Shown here piece after piece: positions 7,733-14,248 of a stretch of 18,675 nucleotides of DNA. The position numbers and the translations under genes were made by a program. Every line of letters begins with the position of its first letter. The first letter of the stretch is position 1. The notes beneath the pieces were generated by a model, which did no database searches, had not been told where the DNA came from, and saw only the letters and a program-made list of their open reading frames with translations. Location of the stretch: NCBI GenBank assembly GCA_900540235.1, contig UQEY01000039.1, positions 1 to 18,675 on the forward strand. Direction: 5' to 3'. Source of the stretch: an uncultured Eubacteriales bacterium. GTDB lineage: Bacteria; Bacillota; Clostridia; Oscillospirales; Acutalibacteraceae.

Positions 7733-7755
7733 TTTTGGTGCGAGAGACGGGACTT
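7733..7755 (-). repeat. Duplicated tRNA-Leu 3' end (23-nt direct repeat of 7929-7951)
   Basis: These 23 bases are identical to 7929-7951, which hold the last 20 nt of tRNA-Leu including CCA plus the next three bases. The similarity continues without gaps through the following terminator core (7713-7724 against 7909-7920), at a constant offset of 196 nt. Upstream of the repeat, the rest of the tRNA body is missing. It is a tRNA remnant or an attachment-site-like duplication. Confidence 0.85.
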
Positions 7756-7908
7756 TCGTCAAGATAAATTCCGTGTTCAAATTCTTTTGCAAGCAAAAGA
7801 ATAACAAACACTGCATATATCTTTCCTCTCCCCACAAAGTCTGACGGACTTTGTGGGGACCCCATACAAGACAGTTCAAATCATACATCTCATAGCAAAA
7901 AAAATAGA
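7756..7908. other. Non-coding segment between the two tRNA 3' ends, with two inverted repeats
   Basis: I see no credible gene here. The segment holds a 10-bp inverted repeat with a 2-nt centre (7781-7790 with 7793-7802) and a 13-bp inverted repeat with a 5-nt loop (7829-7841 with 7847-7859). Neither is followed by a clear U-tract, so they do not look like ordinary terminators. With 7369-7755 this makes about 560 nt without a protein-coding gene. Confidence 0.6.
7829..7859. repeat. 13-bp perfect inverted repeat
   Basis: TCCCCACAAAGTC (7829-7841) and its exact reverse complement (7847-7859) flank a 5-nt loop. The arm is GC-rich against an AT-rich background and ends in GGGGA followed by CCCC, which gives a small second palindrome. 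It has the form of a dispersed palindromic unit, but its copy number cannot be judged from one window. Confidence 0.7.
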
Positions 7909-7925
7909 CACCAAATGGTGTCTAT
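7901..7925 (-). terminator. Intrinsic terminator of tRNA-Leu
   Basis: On the minus strand, just after the CCA end, TAGACACC-ATTT-GGTGTCTA forms an 8-bp stem with a 4-nt loop followed by a run of eight T. The position and U-tract make it the terminator of the single-gene tRNA transcript. Confidence 0.85.
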
Positions 7926-7931
7926 ATTTTT

Positions 7932-8016
7932 TGGTGCGAGAGACGGGACTTGAACCCGTACGAGTCGCCCCACACGCCCCTCAAACGTGCGCGTCTGCCG
8001 ATTCCGCCACTCTCGC
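7932..8016 (-). tRNA. tRNA-Leu (anticodon GAG), CCA encoded
   Basis: The 82-nt body (7935-8016) plus encoded CCA folds as a class II tRNA. It has acceptor GCGAGAG/CTCTCGC, D stem GCG/CGC, anticodon stem CACGT/GCGTG around loop TTGAGGG (anticodon GAG, 7980-7982), a 13-nt variable arm, T stem ACGGG/CCCGT with loop TTCAAGT, and discriminator A. The discriminator A and long variable arm fit leucine; it would read CUC and CUU. It has its own promoter and terminator. Confidence 0.96.
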
Positions 8017-8029
8017 GTCAACGATATGA

Positions 8030-8058
8030 ATTATACCAAAATGATATTTGTTTGTCAA
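8030..8058 (-). promoter_or_regulatory. Perfect consensus promoter of tRNA-Leu
   Basis: On the minus strand, TTGACA (8053-8058) and TATAAT (8030-8035) are both exact consensus and 17 nt apart. Initiation would fall about 7 nt before the tRNA 5' end. Confidence 0.9.
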
Positions 8059-8086
8059 CACTTTTTTACATCTTTTTTGAAACTTT

Positions 8087-8743
8087 TTAAAAAAGCTTTG
8101 ATATGTACTTAGGTTCGTCAATAATCGCTGACGGTGATTGAGCCAAAAGCGACTCAAAACTCCTGAATCCCCAAGAGCAGGCGATAGCTTCGATTCCTGC
8201 GTTTTTGGCTGTTTTAACATCAACATCGCTGTCACCGAAGAAAATAGCTTCACAAGCCGTACAGTTGAGCGCTTCAAGCGTTTTCTTGGTTGTGGTTGGG
8301 TCGGGCTTTTTAGGGGTGTCATCTTTAGCACCGGTAATTAAATTGAAATAGCCTTTGCCGAATATAGTTTCAACCATTTTAACTGCGCTTTCGTGTGGCT
8401 TGTTTGTAACTACAGCTATTTTAATTCCTTTTTCTTTAAGTATATCAAGCTGTTCTTTAATGCCGTCATAAGCGTGTGCGTGTTCTAAAAGAACTTGATT
8501 ATATCTAACCTTGAACATTTCATATGCTTTTTCAAGTTCTTCGCCTGAAAGCTTATGTTCAAAAGCTCTTTCAACAAGCTTTTTGGCACCGTTACCGACG
8601 AACATTCTGTAGTCATCCATAGTCCATTTAGGTTCTTTGCCGAACTGTTTAAGTACATAATCGGTAGCGTAGCCTAAATCGTCAATAGTGTTAACTAAAG
8701 TTCCGTCCAAATCAAAAATAGCACATTTAATCATATAAATCAC
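8087..8743 (-). CDS. HAD-superfamily hydrolase, phosphoglycolate phosphatase/PpaX-like
   Basis: This is a 218-aa cytosolic phosphatase of the Gph/PpaX branch of HAD hydrolases. Motif I is FDLDGT with nucleophile D11 and acid/base D13. Motif II is VVTNK (T113), the motif III Lys lies in KKPDP (about K146), and motif IV is GDSDVD (D171, D175). A helical C1 cap lies between motifs I and II. The substrate cannot be told from sequence: phosphoglycolate, pyrophosphate and other small phosphoesters are all possible. The GTG start at 8743 has AGGA at good spacing and overlaps potD by 17 nt; the alternative ATG at 8734 would leave the ribosome site 14 nt away. The overlap puts it at the end of the pot operon, though its link to polyamines is unclear. 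Confidence 0.85.
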   Translation of the reverse strand: MIYMIKCAIFDLDGTLVNTIDDLGYATDYVLKQFGKEPKWTMDDYRMFVGNGAKKLVERAFEHKLSGEELEKAYEMFKVRYNQVLLEHAHAYDGIKEQLDILKEKGIKIAVVTNKPHESAVKMVETIFGKGYFNLITGAKDDTPKKPDPTTTKKTLEALNCTACEAIFFGDSDVDVKTAKNAGIEAIACSWGFRSFESLLAQSPSAIIDEPKYISKLF

Positions 8744-9980
8744 TCAAATCCTGCTCTTTCTTCTTTTTTGAATTATTTATAATTTTCACAGTAATAACAA
8801 TTATAACGGCAACGCCTAAAACAGCACATTCGATGTAAATTTTTTTATTTTGCTCCTTGCTGTCTGTTGAAAGTTGACCGCTTTTAACTTCAGTCCAAAG
8901 CCTGTTTTCAAGTTCGTTAATGTTTTGAGGTAAATTTTTGAAGTATTGAACTTTTTTAACTTTTGCATAGACGGCCGGGTTGCCGTAAAGCGAACTTTCT
9001 TCGTTTTGCTCAACGGTGTAGTTGGCACTGCGATAGTAAATATATTCACTGTTTGCAAGCGCAACTTCAGGCTCTTGCATAAAGTTAATAAAAGCTTCTC
9101 CGCCTTTTTTATTTTTTGAACATTTAGGAATACAAAAAGCATCGTAAAAAGCGTTTACACCTTCTTCGGGTATGCAGTAGCCTAAATCTTCATTGTTCTC
9201 ATTCATCAAAACATAGTCGCCGGCATAGTAGGTTGCAAATGCATATTCACCGCTTTCCATAAGGTTAAACACTTCATCCATAACATAAACCGGGTTAACT
9301 TTATCTTTTTGCTCGGCTAAAAGTTCGGCACTTTTTAGCCAGTCTTGCTCGTTTGTAGAATTAAAATCTTGACCGAGTATTGACTGAGCAATGGCAAATG
9401 CATCACGAGGATTATTAAACATCAATACTTTGCCTTTATACTGTTCGTCCCAAAGTACATCCCAGCTCTTAGGCTCTTCTTTAACAAGCTTTTTGTTATA
9501 TATTAAAATCGTTGTTCCTACATTGTAACAAACGGTGTATTTTTGCTCAGGGTCAAAGAACAGATTAAAACAATCTTTGTCAATATACTTCATATTGGGT
9601 ATATTGTCATAATCAAGTTCAAGAAGCATATCTTCGTCAATAAGCTTATCAATCATATAATCGCTCGGAACGATAACATCATACGATACTCCGCCGCCTG
9701 TAAGCTTTGAATACATATTTTCGTTAGATTCGTAGTTAGTATAATTTACTTTGCAACCGGTAAGCTTTTCAAATTCTTTAACTACATCAATTGAGCCCTC
9801 ACTGCCGTCGGAAATGTATTCTCCCCAGTTATACACATTAACCGTTGTGCCTTGAAGACCTAAATTTTTGTAATACTCAATTTGCTCTTTGCTAAAGTAA
9901 TTGTCATCGGCTAAAGCAGAGTATGGGAAGACGCCTAAGCACAAAATAACAGCTAATAAAACAGTAATTATTTTTCTCAT
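8727..9980 (-). CDS. potD: PotD-like spermidine/putrescine-binding protein with C-terminal membrane anchor
   Basis: This is a 417-aa extracytoplasmic solute-binding protein of the PotD/PotF type, which captures polyamine and delivers it to PotBC. A signal peptide occupies residues 1 to about 24, with an AxA-type site (SALA). The canonical PotD segments VNVYNWGEYI (47-56) and YDVIVPSDYMI (100-110) follow. There is no lipobox: the only early Cys follows Leu, which type II signal peptidase does not normally accept. Instead, residues 381-401 form a hydrophobic helix followed by NNSKKKKEQ, so the protein is probably held by a C-terminal anchor with its Lys-rich tail in the cytoplasm. The family is usually about 350 aa, and the extra length is this tail. 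It overlaps potC by 4 nt (ATGA) and has a GAGG ribosome site. Confidence 0.92.
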   Translation of the reverse strand: MRKIITVLLAVILCLGVFPYSALADDNYFSKEQIEYYKNLGLQGTTVNVYNWGEYISDGSEGSIDVVKEFEKLTGCKVNYTNYESNENMYSKLTGGGVSYDVIVPSDYMIDKLIDEDMLLELDYDNIPNMKYIDKDCFNLFFDPEQKYTVCYNVGTTILIYNKKLVKEEPKSWDVLWDEQYKGKVLMFNNPRDAFAIAQSILGQDFNSTNEQDWLKSAELLAEQKDKVNPVYVMDEVFNLMESGEYAFATYYAGDYVLMNENNEDLGYCIPEEGVNAFYDAFCIPKCSKNKKGGEAFINFMQEPEVALANSEYIYYRSANYTVEQNEESSLYGNPAVYAKVKKVQYFKNLPQNINELENRLWTEVKSGQLSTDSKEQNKKIYIECAVLGVAVIIVITVKIINNSKKKKEQDLSDLYD

Positions 9981-10798
9981 TTTGCCTCACGCTTACCCTT
10001 TTTTTCAGACTTGTTTTGAGCAATGTTCATCAATACAAGAAGTACGAGAATTGATACAAACATAAGAGTCGAAAGCGCATACATATCAGGCTTAACTCTC
10101 TTTTTTGTCATAGAAAATATATAAATAGGAAGAGTTTGAAAACTCGGTCCGTTAGTAAAGTAACTTATTATGAAATCATCAAGCGAAAGAGTAAAACTCA
10201 TAACGCAACCGGTTATAATACCGCTGAGAATTTCAGGCATAACTACTTTGAAAAATGCTTTTACCGGCTTGCAACCGAGGTCAAGTGCAGCTTCATAAAC
10301 ATGCATATCAAACTGCTTGAGCTTTGGTATAACATTCAAAATGACATAAGGAAGCGCAAAGGTTACATGGGCAATAAGAAGTGTCCAAAAACCGAGCACA
10401 TCACTTTTATTAACAAGTGAACCTGCAAAAACAAAAAGAAGCATCATTGCAATACCCGTAACAATTTCAGGGTTCATCATAGGAATGTTGGTGGCTGTCA
10501 TCATACTTCTTTTGTAAAGTTTCGATTTTGAATTAAAAAGACCAACTGCGGCAAGTACGCCCAAAACGGTTGAAACAAGCGCAGTGCAAACAGCAAGCAA
10601 AATTGTGTTTTTGAGAGCCTGCATGGCAACCGTATCTTTAAACATTTCGCCATACCAATGGGTTGAAAAACCGGAGAAAATATATGTGCTTGATGTCGAA
10701 TTGAGTGAAAAAAGCATCATAACGGCAATAGGCGCATATAAAAAGATGAATATGAGCACAATATAAAGCTTAGATAAAAAAGGTGTTTTCTTTTTCAT
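9977..10798 (-). CDS. potC: PotC, polyamine ABC transporter permease
   Basis: This is a 273-aa inner-membrane permease of the PotBC/CysTW family. It forms the translocation pore with PotB and is driven by PotA. Hydrophobic helices span most of the protein. The cytoplasmic EAA loop that docks onto the ATPase is at about 168-190, beginning YEAALDLGCKP and ending VVMPEI. SLDDFIISYF (205-214) is typical of PotC rather than PotB. The start has a GGAGGTG ribosome site 7 nt upstream and overlaps the potB stop by 4 nt (ATGA); the stop in turn overlaps potD. The length is usual for the family. Confidence 0.95.
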   Translation of the reverse strand: MKKKTPFLSKLYIVLIFIFLYAPIAVMMLFSLNSTSSTYIFSGFSTHWYGEMFKDTVAMQALKNTILLAVCTALVSTVLGVLAAVGLFNSKSKLYKRSMMTATNIPMMNPEIVTGIAMMLLFVFAGSLVNKSDVLGFWTLLIAHVTFALPYVILNVIPKLKQFDMHVYEAALDLGCKPVKAFFKVVMPEILSGIITGCVMSFTLSLDDFIISYFTNGPSFQTLPIYIFSMTKKRVKPDMYALSTLMFVSILVLLVLMNIAQNKSEKKGKREAK

Positions 10799-11622
10799 AT
10801 TACAACACCTCCGTCGCTTTCATCTGCGCCAAAATAGTTCATAACCCCAAGGCAAATGAATATCAAAATCATCAATACAAACGAAAGAGCCGCACCTAAG
10901 TTATAGTTGTTTGCGCTTTGAAATTGAGTTTCGATAACATCTCCGATAAGAACAACCTGACCGCCGCCGAGCTTTTGGGTGATGTAAAATGTTGAAACGC
11001 AAGGTACGAATACCATTGTTATACCGCTTAGTATACCCGGCTTTGAAAGAGGAATAATTACTTTTCTCATAACTTCAAACTTATTTGAGCCTAAGTCCTG
11101 AGCGGCTTCAACAAGTGAATTGTCAAGTTTTGTCAAAACCGAAAGGATAGGCAAAATCATATATGGCAAAAAGTTATATACCATACCCAAAATAACGGCG
11201 CCACCATTATTTATAAGCTTTAACGAATCAAGACCGAGCGCATTTAAAGCTGTATTGATTATACCCGTATCGCCAAGTATAGTCATCCAACTGTAAGTTC
11301 TGATAAGAAAGTTCATCCACATAGGAAGCATAACGAGTAAAACAACAAATTTTTGATATTTTGCAGGTGCTTTTGAAAAAATATAAGCAAAAGGAAAACC
11401 TAAGAGTAAACATATTGCGGTTGCGGCAACGCCGTAAAGAATTGAAAGCAAAATGGTTGTTATATAGGTCGGAATTTGTTCAACGCTTGCAAACGAAAAC
11501 GCACCGGTTTTGTCGGTAAGCGCATAAAATGCAACCATAATAAGCGGCGCAATAATAAACAAAACAGTCCATACAAGGTACGGCTTGTCACAAAGGGCGG
11601 AAAGCTTATTCTTTTTCTTCAT
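10795..11622 (-). CDS. potB: PotB, polyamine ABC transporter permease
   Basis: This is a 275-aa integral membrane permease, partner of PotC. The EAA loop is at about residues 172-195, beginning VEAAQDLGSN and ending VIIPLSKPGI, with transmembrane helices on either side. I place the start at ATG 11622 (MKKKNKLSAL). It has a GGGAGG ribosome site 6 nt upstream and gives a 17-nt overlap with potA. The reading frame stays open upstream to 11712, but that would add 30 polar residues encoded inside potA without a ribosome site. The Pot annotation is by family and operon; the exact polyamine preferred cannot be read from the sequence. Confidence 0.94.
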   Translation of the reverse strand: MKKKNKLSALCDKPYLVWTVLFIIAPLIMVAFYALTDKTGAFSFASVEQIPTYITTILLSILYGVAATAICLLLGFPFAYIFSKAPAKYQKFVVLLVMLPMWMNFLIRTYSWMTILGDTGIINTALNALGLDSLKLINNGGAVILGMVYNFLPYMILPILSVLTKLDNSLVEAAQDLGSNKFEVMRKVIIPLSKPGILSGITMVFVPCVSTFYITQKLGGGQVVLIGDVIETQFQSANNYNLGAALSFVLMILIFICLGVMNYFGADESDGGVVI

Positions 11623-12745
11623 TTTCTTCCTCCCAGTTGTATGTTGCGTCGGAAATATGGTCCATTTCATCCGAGAAGTATGAGTAGTCGCCGAATTCAC
11701 CGCTGTATTCACTTCTGTTCATAATGTGAATAGCGTCAGGTTCAATGTACATTCCTATTTCTTCGCCGACTTCGTGGTGCTCAATAGTTTGAATCATCCA
11801 AATAAAACCGCCAACATCAACAAGAATTTCAAAATGAACGCCTTTAAAAGTAATGCTCGTGATTTTACCCGGAAGGGAAGCCTTACTGCCTTTTTTAACT
11901 ATCTTAATATCCTCAGGTCTTACAACCGCTTCAACAAATGCATTTTCACCAAAACCGCTGTCAAGACATTCAAAAGTCACACCGCCGAAAGATACAAGAT
12001 AATCTTTAATCATAACTGCGTCAACAATATTTGACTCTCCTATGAAGTCGGCAACAAAAGCGTTGACCGGCTCGTTGTAAATATCTTCAGGCGTGCCGAT
12101 TTGCTGAATTTTACCCTTGTCCATAACAACAACTGTGTCAGACATAGAAAGCGCTTCTTCCTGGTCGTGGGTAACATAAATAAAGGTTATTCCAAGTCTT
12201 TTTTGAATAGCTTTAAGTTCGGTTTGCATATCTTTCCTAAGCTTTAAGTCAAGAGCGCCGAGAGGTTCGTCAAGCAAAAGCACATGTGGAGAATTTGCAA
12301 GCGCACGGGCAATGGCAACTCTCTGCTGCTGACCGCCGGAAAGCGAATCAATGCTTCTTTTTTCAAACCCTTTAAGGTTAACGAGTTCAAGCATTTCGGC
12401 AACAGTTTTTCTTATTTCATCTTTTGGCTTTTTTTGAAGCTTTAAACCAAAAGCAATATTTTCATATACATTCAAATGCGAAAAAAGAGCATAACGCTGA
12501 AAAATGGTGTTCACTTTTCTCTTATGAGGGGGAACATCATTAATTCTCTTGCCTTCAAAAACAATATCTCCGCCGTCAGGTTCAATAAAACCCGCAATAC
12601 AGCGCAGAGTGGTGGTCTTGCCACAACCTGAAGGTCCAAGCAGCGTTATAAACTCTTTTTTGTTTATATAAAGATTAAGTTTGTCAAGTACAACATTGTC
12701 ACCGTATTTTACAGTGATATCCCTAAGGTCAATTATCTTTTCCAA
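11606..12745 (-). CDS. potA: PotA, polyamine ABC transporter ATP-binding protein
   Basis: This is a 379-aa ATPase that powers polyamine uptake. It has Walker A GPSGCGKT (37-44), the ABC signature LSGGQQQ (135-141), Walker B VLLLDEP (155-161) and the H-loop His193. A C-terminal TOBE-type regulatory domain covers about 238-338, followed by an acidic tail. The start is taken as TTG 12745 (MEKIIDLRD), because GAGG lies 9 nt upstream. An ATG three codons earlier sits directly against that ribosome site. A longer frame from 12796 would begin at the predicted transcription start and run through a hairpin, so it is unlikely. It is the first gene of potABCD and overlaps potB by 17 nt. Confidence 0.95.
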   Translation of the reverse strand: MEKIIDLRDITVKYGDNVVLDKLNLYINKKEFITLLGPSGCGKTTTLRCIAGFIEPDGGDIVFEGKRINDVPPHKRKVNTIFQRYALFSHLNVYENIAFGLKLQKKPKDEIRKTVAEMLELVNLKGFEKRSIDSLSGGQQQRVAIARALANSPHVLLLDEPLGALDLKLRKDMQTELKAIQKRLGITFIYVTHDQEEALSMSDTVVVMDKGKIQQIGTPEDIYNEPVNAFVADFIGESNIVDAVMIKDYLVSFGGVTFECLDSGFGENAFVEAVVRPEDIKIVKKGSKASLPGKITSITFKGVHFEILVDVGGFIWMIQTIEHHEVGEEIGMYIEPDAIHIMNRSEYSGEFGDYSYFSDEMDHISDATYNWEEENEEKE

Positions 12746-12772
12746 TATACACATCCTCGTTTTAACCCGATT

Positions 12773-12795
12773 TGGCGTTAGCTTTTTAAACGCCA
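12773..12795 (-). promoter_or_regulatory. Hairpin at the 5' end of the pot operon leader
   Basis: TGGCGTT (12773-12779) and AACGCCA (12789-12795) form a 7-bp stem with a 9-nt loop. They begin at the predicted transcription start and end about 28 nt before the potA start codon. This could stabilise the mRNA 5' end or be a DNA dyad bound by a repressor; the sequence does not decide. Confidence 0.45.
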
Positions 12796-12802
12796 TACGA
12801 TT

Positions 12803-12831
12803 AATATATATAATTGGTATAAAAAAGTCAA
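12803..12831 (-). promoter_or_regulatory. Predicted sigma-A promoter of the pot operon
   Basis: On the minus strand, TTGACT (12826-12831) and TATATT (12803-12808) are 17 nt apart. The TGA stop of spoVFB (12828-12830) lies within the -35. No terminator is visible between spoVFB and potA. Confidence 0.7.
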
Positions 12832-13391
12832 TATATTTTTTTTAATATTTCTTCGCCGTTATATGCTTTTTCGATTGCCTCGTAAACTTTGTCAAAATCG
12901 CACACCATACTTCTCGGCTTTTTGTCAAAATCATCCATTCCAAACGGCACGAAATAATAGTTTTTATAATTTAAAAGAGTGCCTATGTTTTTACTTGCAC
13001 CGCCTAAAGCGTCATTGGTTGAAATGCCTATTACAACTGGCTTTCCGTTTCTTAAATGACTTTTAACTGCCATGGTAACCGATGTGTCAACAATTCCGTT
13101 AGCAAGCTTTGCAAGCGTGTTGCCGGTGCAGGGCACTACCGCAAGAACATCAAACATCTTTTTAGGTCCTATCGGCTCTGCTTGTTCTATTGTGTGAATT
13201 ATGCTGTTACCGGTAATTTCAATAAGTCTGTTTTGTATGTCCGTTGCATTTGCAAAACGGGTGTTCATAGTATATGCGTTTTCACTCATAATAGGTACAA
13301 CATTGTGCCCGTTGCTTACAAGTTTTTCAAGTGTTTTTATTGATTTGGCAAAAGTACAAAATGAGCCTGTCAGGCAATACCCGATATTCAA
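12828..13391 (-). CDS. spoVFB: Dipicolinate synthase subunit B (SpoVFB/DpaB)
   Basis: This 187-aa flavoprotein-fold subunit of dipicolinate synthase acts with subunit A to oxidise the lysine-pathway intermediate dihydrodipicolinate to dipicolinic acid in the mother cell. The product is stored with calcium in the spore core. Recognisable parts are the N-terminal MNIGYCLTGSFCTF, the PCTGNTLAKLANGIVDT segment at 87-103, and SHLRNGKPVVIGISTNDALG (111-130) typical of SpoVFB. The start is TTG, sharing TTGA with the subunit A stop, with GGAGG 7 nt upstream. Length is close to the Bacillus protein. Its presence is strong evidence that the organism forms spores. Confidence 0.95.
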   Translation of the reverse strand: MNIGYCLTGSFCTFAKSIKTLEKLVSNGHNVVPIMSENAYTMNTRFANATDIQNRLIEITGNSIIHTIEQAEPIGPKKMFDVLAVVPCTGNTLAKLANGIVDTSVTMAVKSHLRNGKPVVIGISTNDALGGASKNIGTLLNYKNYYFVPFGMDDFDKKPRSMVCDFDKVYEAIEKAYNGEEILKKIY

Positions 13392-14116
13392 ATTATTCCC
13401 TCCTTAATAGATTTGTCAATCGCTTGTGCAATAAAATAGCCTGCACTTTCCTTGCTGAATTTTGACGGCAACTTGCTGCCGTTAATAAGATTTATATGTT
13501 TTGATTTGGCATAATGTTTGTCAATACCGCCCGGAAACGAAGCAAGTTCGATATATAATGCATTTTCTTTAAATGTATCAATTTCTTTTTTGGTAAAACA
13601 TACGGCAGGTACGGTATTGAATATTATATCAAATTCGTTACATAAAAGATTTGAAAAATCAATTACATTTGCTGTGTCGCCGAGAGCTTCTGCTTTGTTT
13701 ATATCGCTTCTTGCACAAACAGTAACATTTGCACCGAAACTTTTTAAGCTTTTGCAAAGTGCTTTTGCTATTTTTCCGTATCCTGTAATCAGTACCCGTG
13801 AAGAAAGAAGCGCTTTGTCACTGTTTATTTTATACAGAGCTACTGCGCCTTCACTTGTAAGCATGGCATTTTTGTATTTAAAATCTTCTCTTTTGTTATA
13901 ATCGTAAAATTGATATTTTTCTTTATCGATATTTGTTTGACCTAAAAAAATAAATAAATCTTTGAATTCTTTAATTCTTTCTTCTTTTTCAGCCGGCGCA
14001 AATATTACAAAATCTGCTTTGTTTTTATCGTATACTTCGTGATAGCCTAATTTTGTAAGGTACTTGCTTGTATACTCCAGCCTGTTATCATCATAATAAG
14101 GTATAATAAAATTCAT
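13388..14116 (-). CDS. spoVFA: Dipicolinate synthase subunit A (SpoVFA/DpaA)
   Basis: This is a 242-aa NAD(P)-binding dehydrogenase-like subunit of dipicolinate synthase. The family TSEGA motif is at 87-91, and a Rossmann nucleotide-binding segment VLITGYGKIAKAL lies at about 108-120, followed by ELASFPGG (about 190-197). ATG 14116 is chosen because GGGAG lies 8 nt upstream; a TTG at 14131 would start inside that ribosome site. The protein is shorter than Bacillus SpoVFA (about 300 aa), mainly in the N-terminal domain and between the motifs. The subunit B gene overlaps its stop by 4 nt. A sigma-K-like promoter lies just upstream, as expected for a late mother-cell gene. Confidence 0.93.
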   Translation of the reverse strand: MNFIIPYYDDNRLEYTSKYLTKLGYHEVYDKNKADFVIFAPAEKEERIKEFKDLFIFLGQTNIDKEKYQFYDYNKREDFKYKNAMLTSEGAVALYKINSDKALLSSRVLITGYGKIAKALCKSLKSFGANVTVCARSDINKAEALGDTANVIDFSNLLCNEFDIIFNTVPAVCFTKKEIDTFKENALYIELASFPGGIDKHYAKSKHINLINGSKLPSKFSKESAGYFIAQAIDKSIKEGII

Positions 14117-14142
14117 ATTTTCAACTCCCAAAACTCTTTCTA

Positions 14143-14169
14143 CATACTATGAAATAAAAAAATATTAGT
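14143..14169 (-). promoter_or_regulatory. Candidate sigma-K promoter of spoVFAB
   Basis: On the minus strand, AC (14168-14169) is followed after 16 nt by CATAGTATG (14143-14151). This matches the sigma-K pattern AC-N16/17-CATAnnnTA at all but the last base. No good sigma-A pair is seen here. In Bacillus the spoVF operon is transcribed by sigma-K, which agrees with the gene identity. Confidence 0.55.
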
Positions 14170-14208
14170 TAATCGCTTTGGGGTATTTATTTTTTTAAAG
14201 AAATGTTG

Positions 14209-14214
14209 TATAAT
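14209..14214 (+). promoter_or_regulatory. Probable -10 element of the murC promoter
   Basis: A perfect TATAAT lies 35 nt upstream of the murC start, but the expected -35 region (around 14186-14191) is only T-rich. The murC ribosome site AGAGGTGA is 7-8 nt before the ATG. Confidence 0.4.
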
Positions 14215-14248
14215 ATTTATTCAATAAGATTTTAGAGGTGACTCTTTT

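Noticed and set aside
7411..7888. Several 60-90 codon frames on the minus strand in the gene-poor region (for example 7628-7888 and 7674-7865)
   Set aside because: They read across tRNA remnants, terminators and inverted repeats, lack ribosome sites, and show only translated structural DNA (hydrophobic runs from T-tracts).
7981..8331. A 116-codon minus-strand frame running from inside the phosphatase gene into tRNA-Leu
   Set aside because: It overlaps the phosphatase in another frame and crosses the tRNA promoter and the tRNA itself.
11623..11712. A 30-codon N-terminal extension of potB
   Set aside because: It lies inside potA with no ribosome site and polar, non-family residues. The ATG at 11622 has GGGAGG at ideal spacing and begins like other PotB proteins.
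12746..12796. A 17-codon N-terminal extension of potA
   Set aside because: The extension begins at the predicted transcription start and contains the leader hairpin. GAGG is placed for the TTG at 12745.
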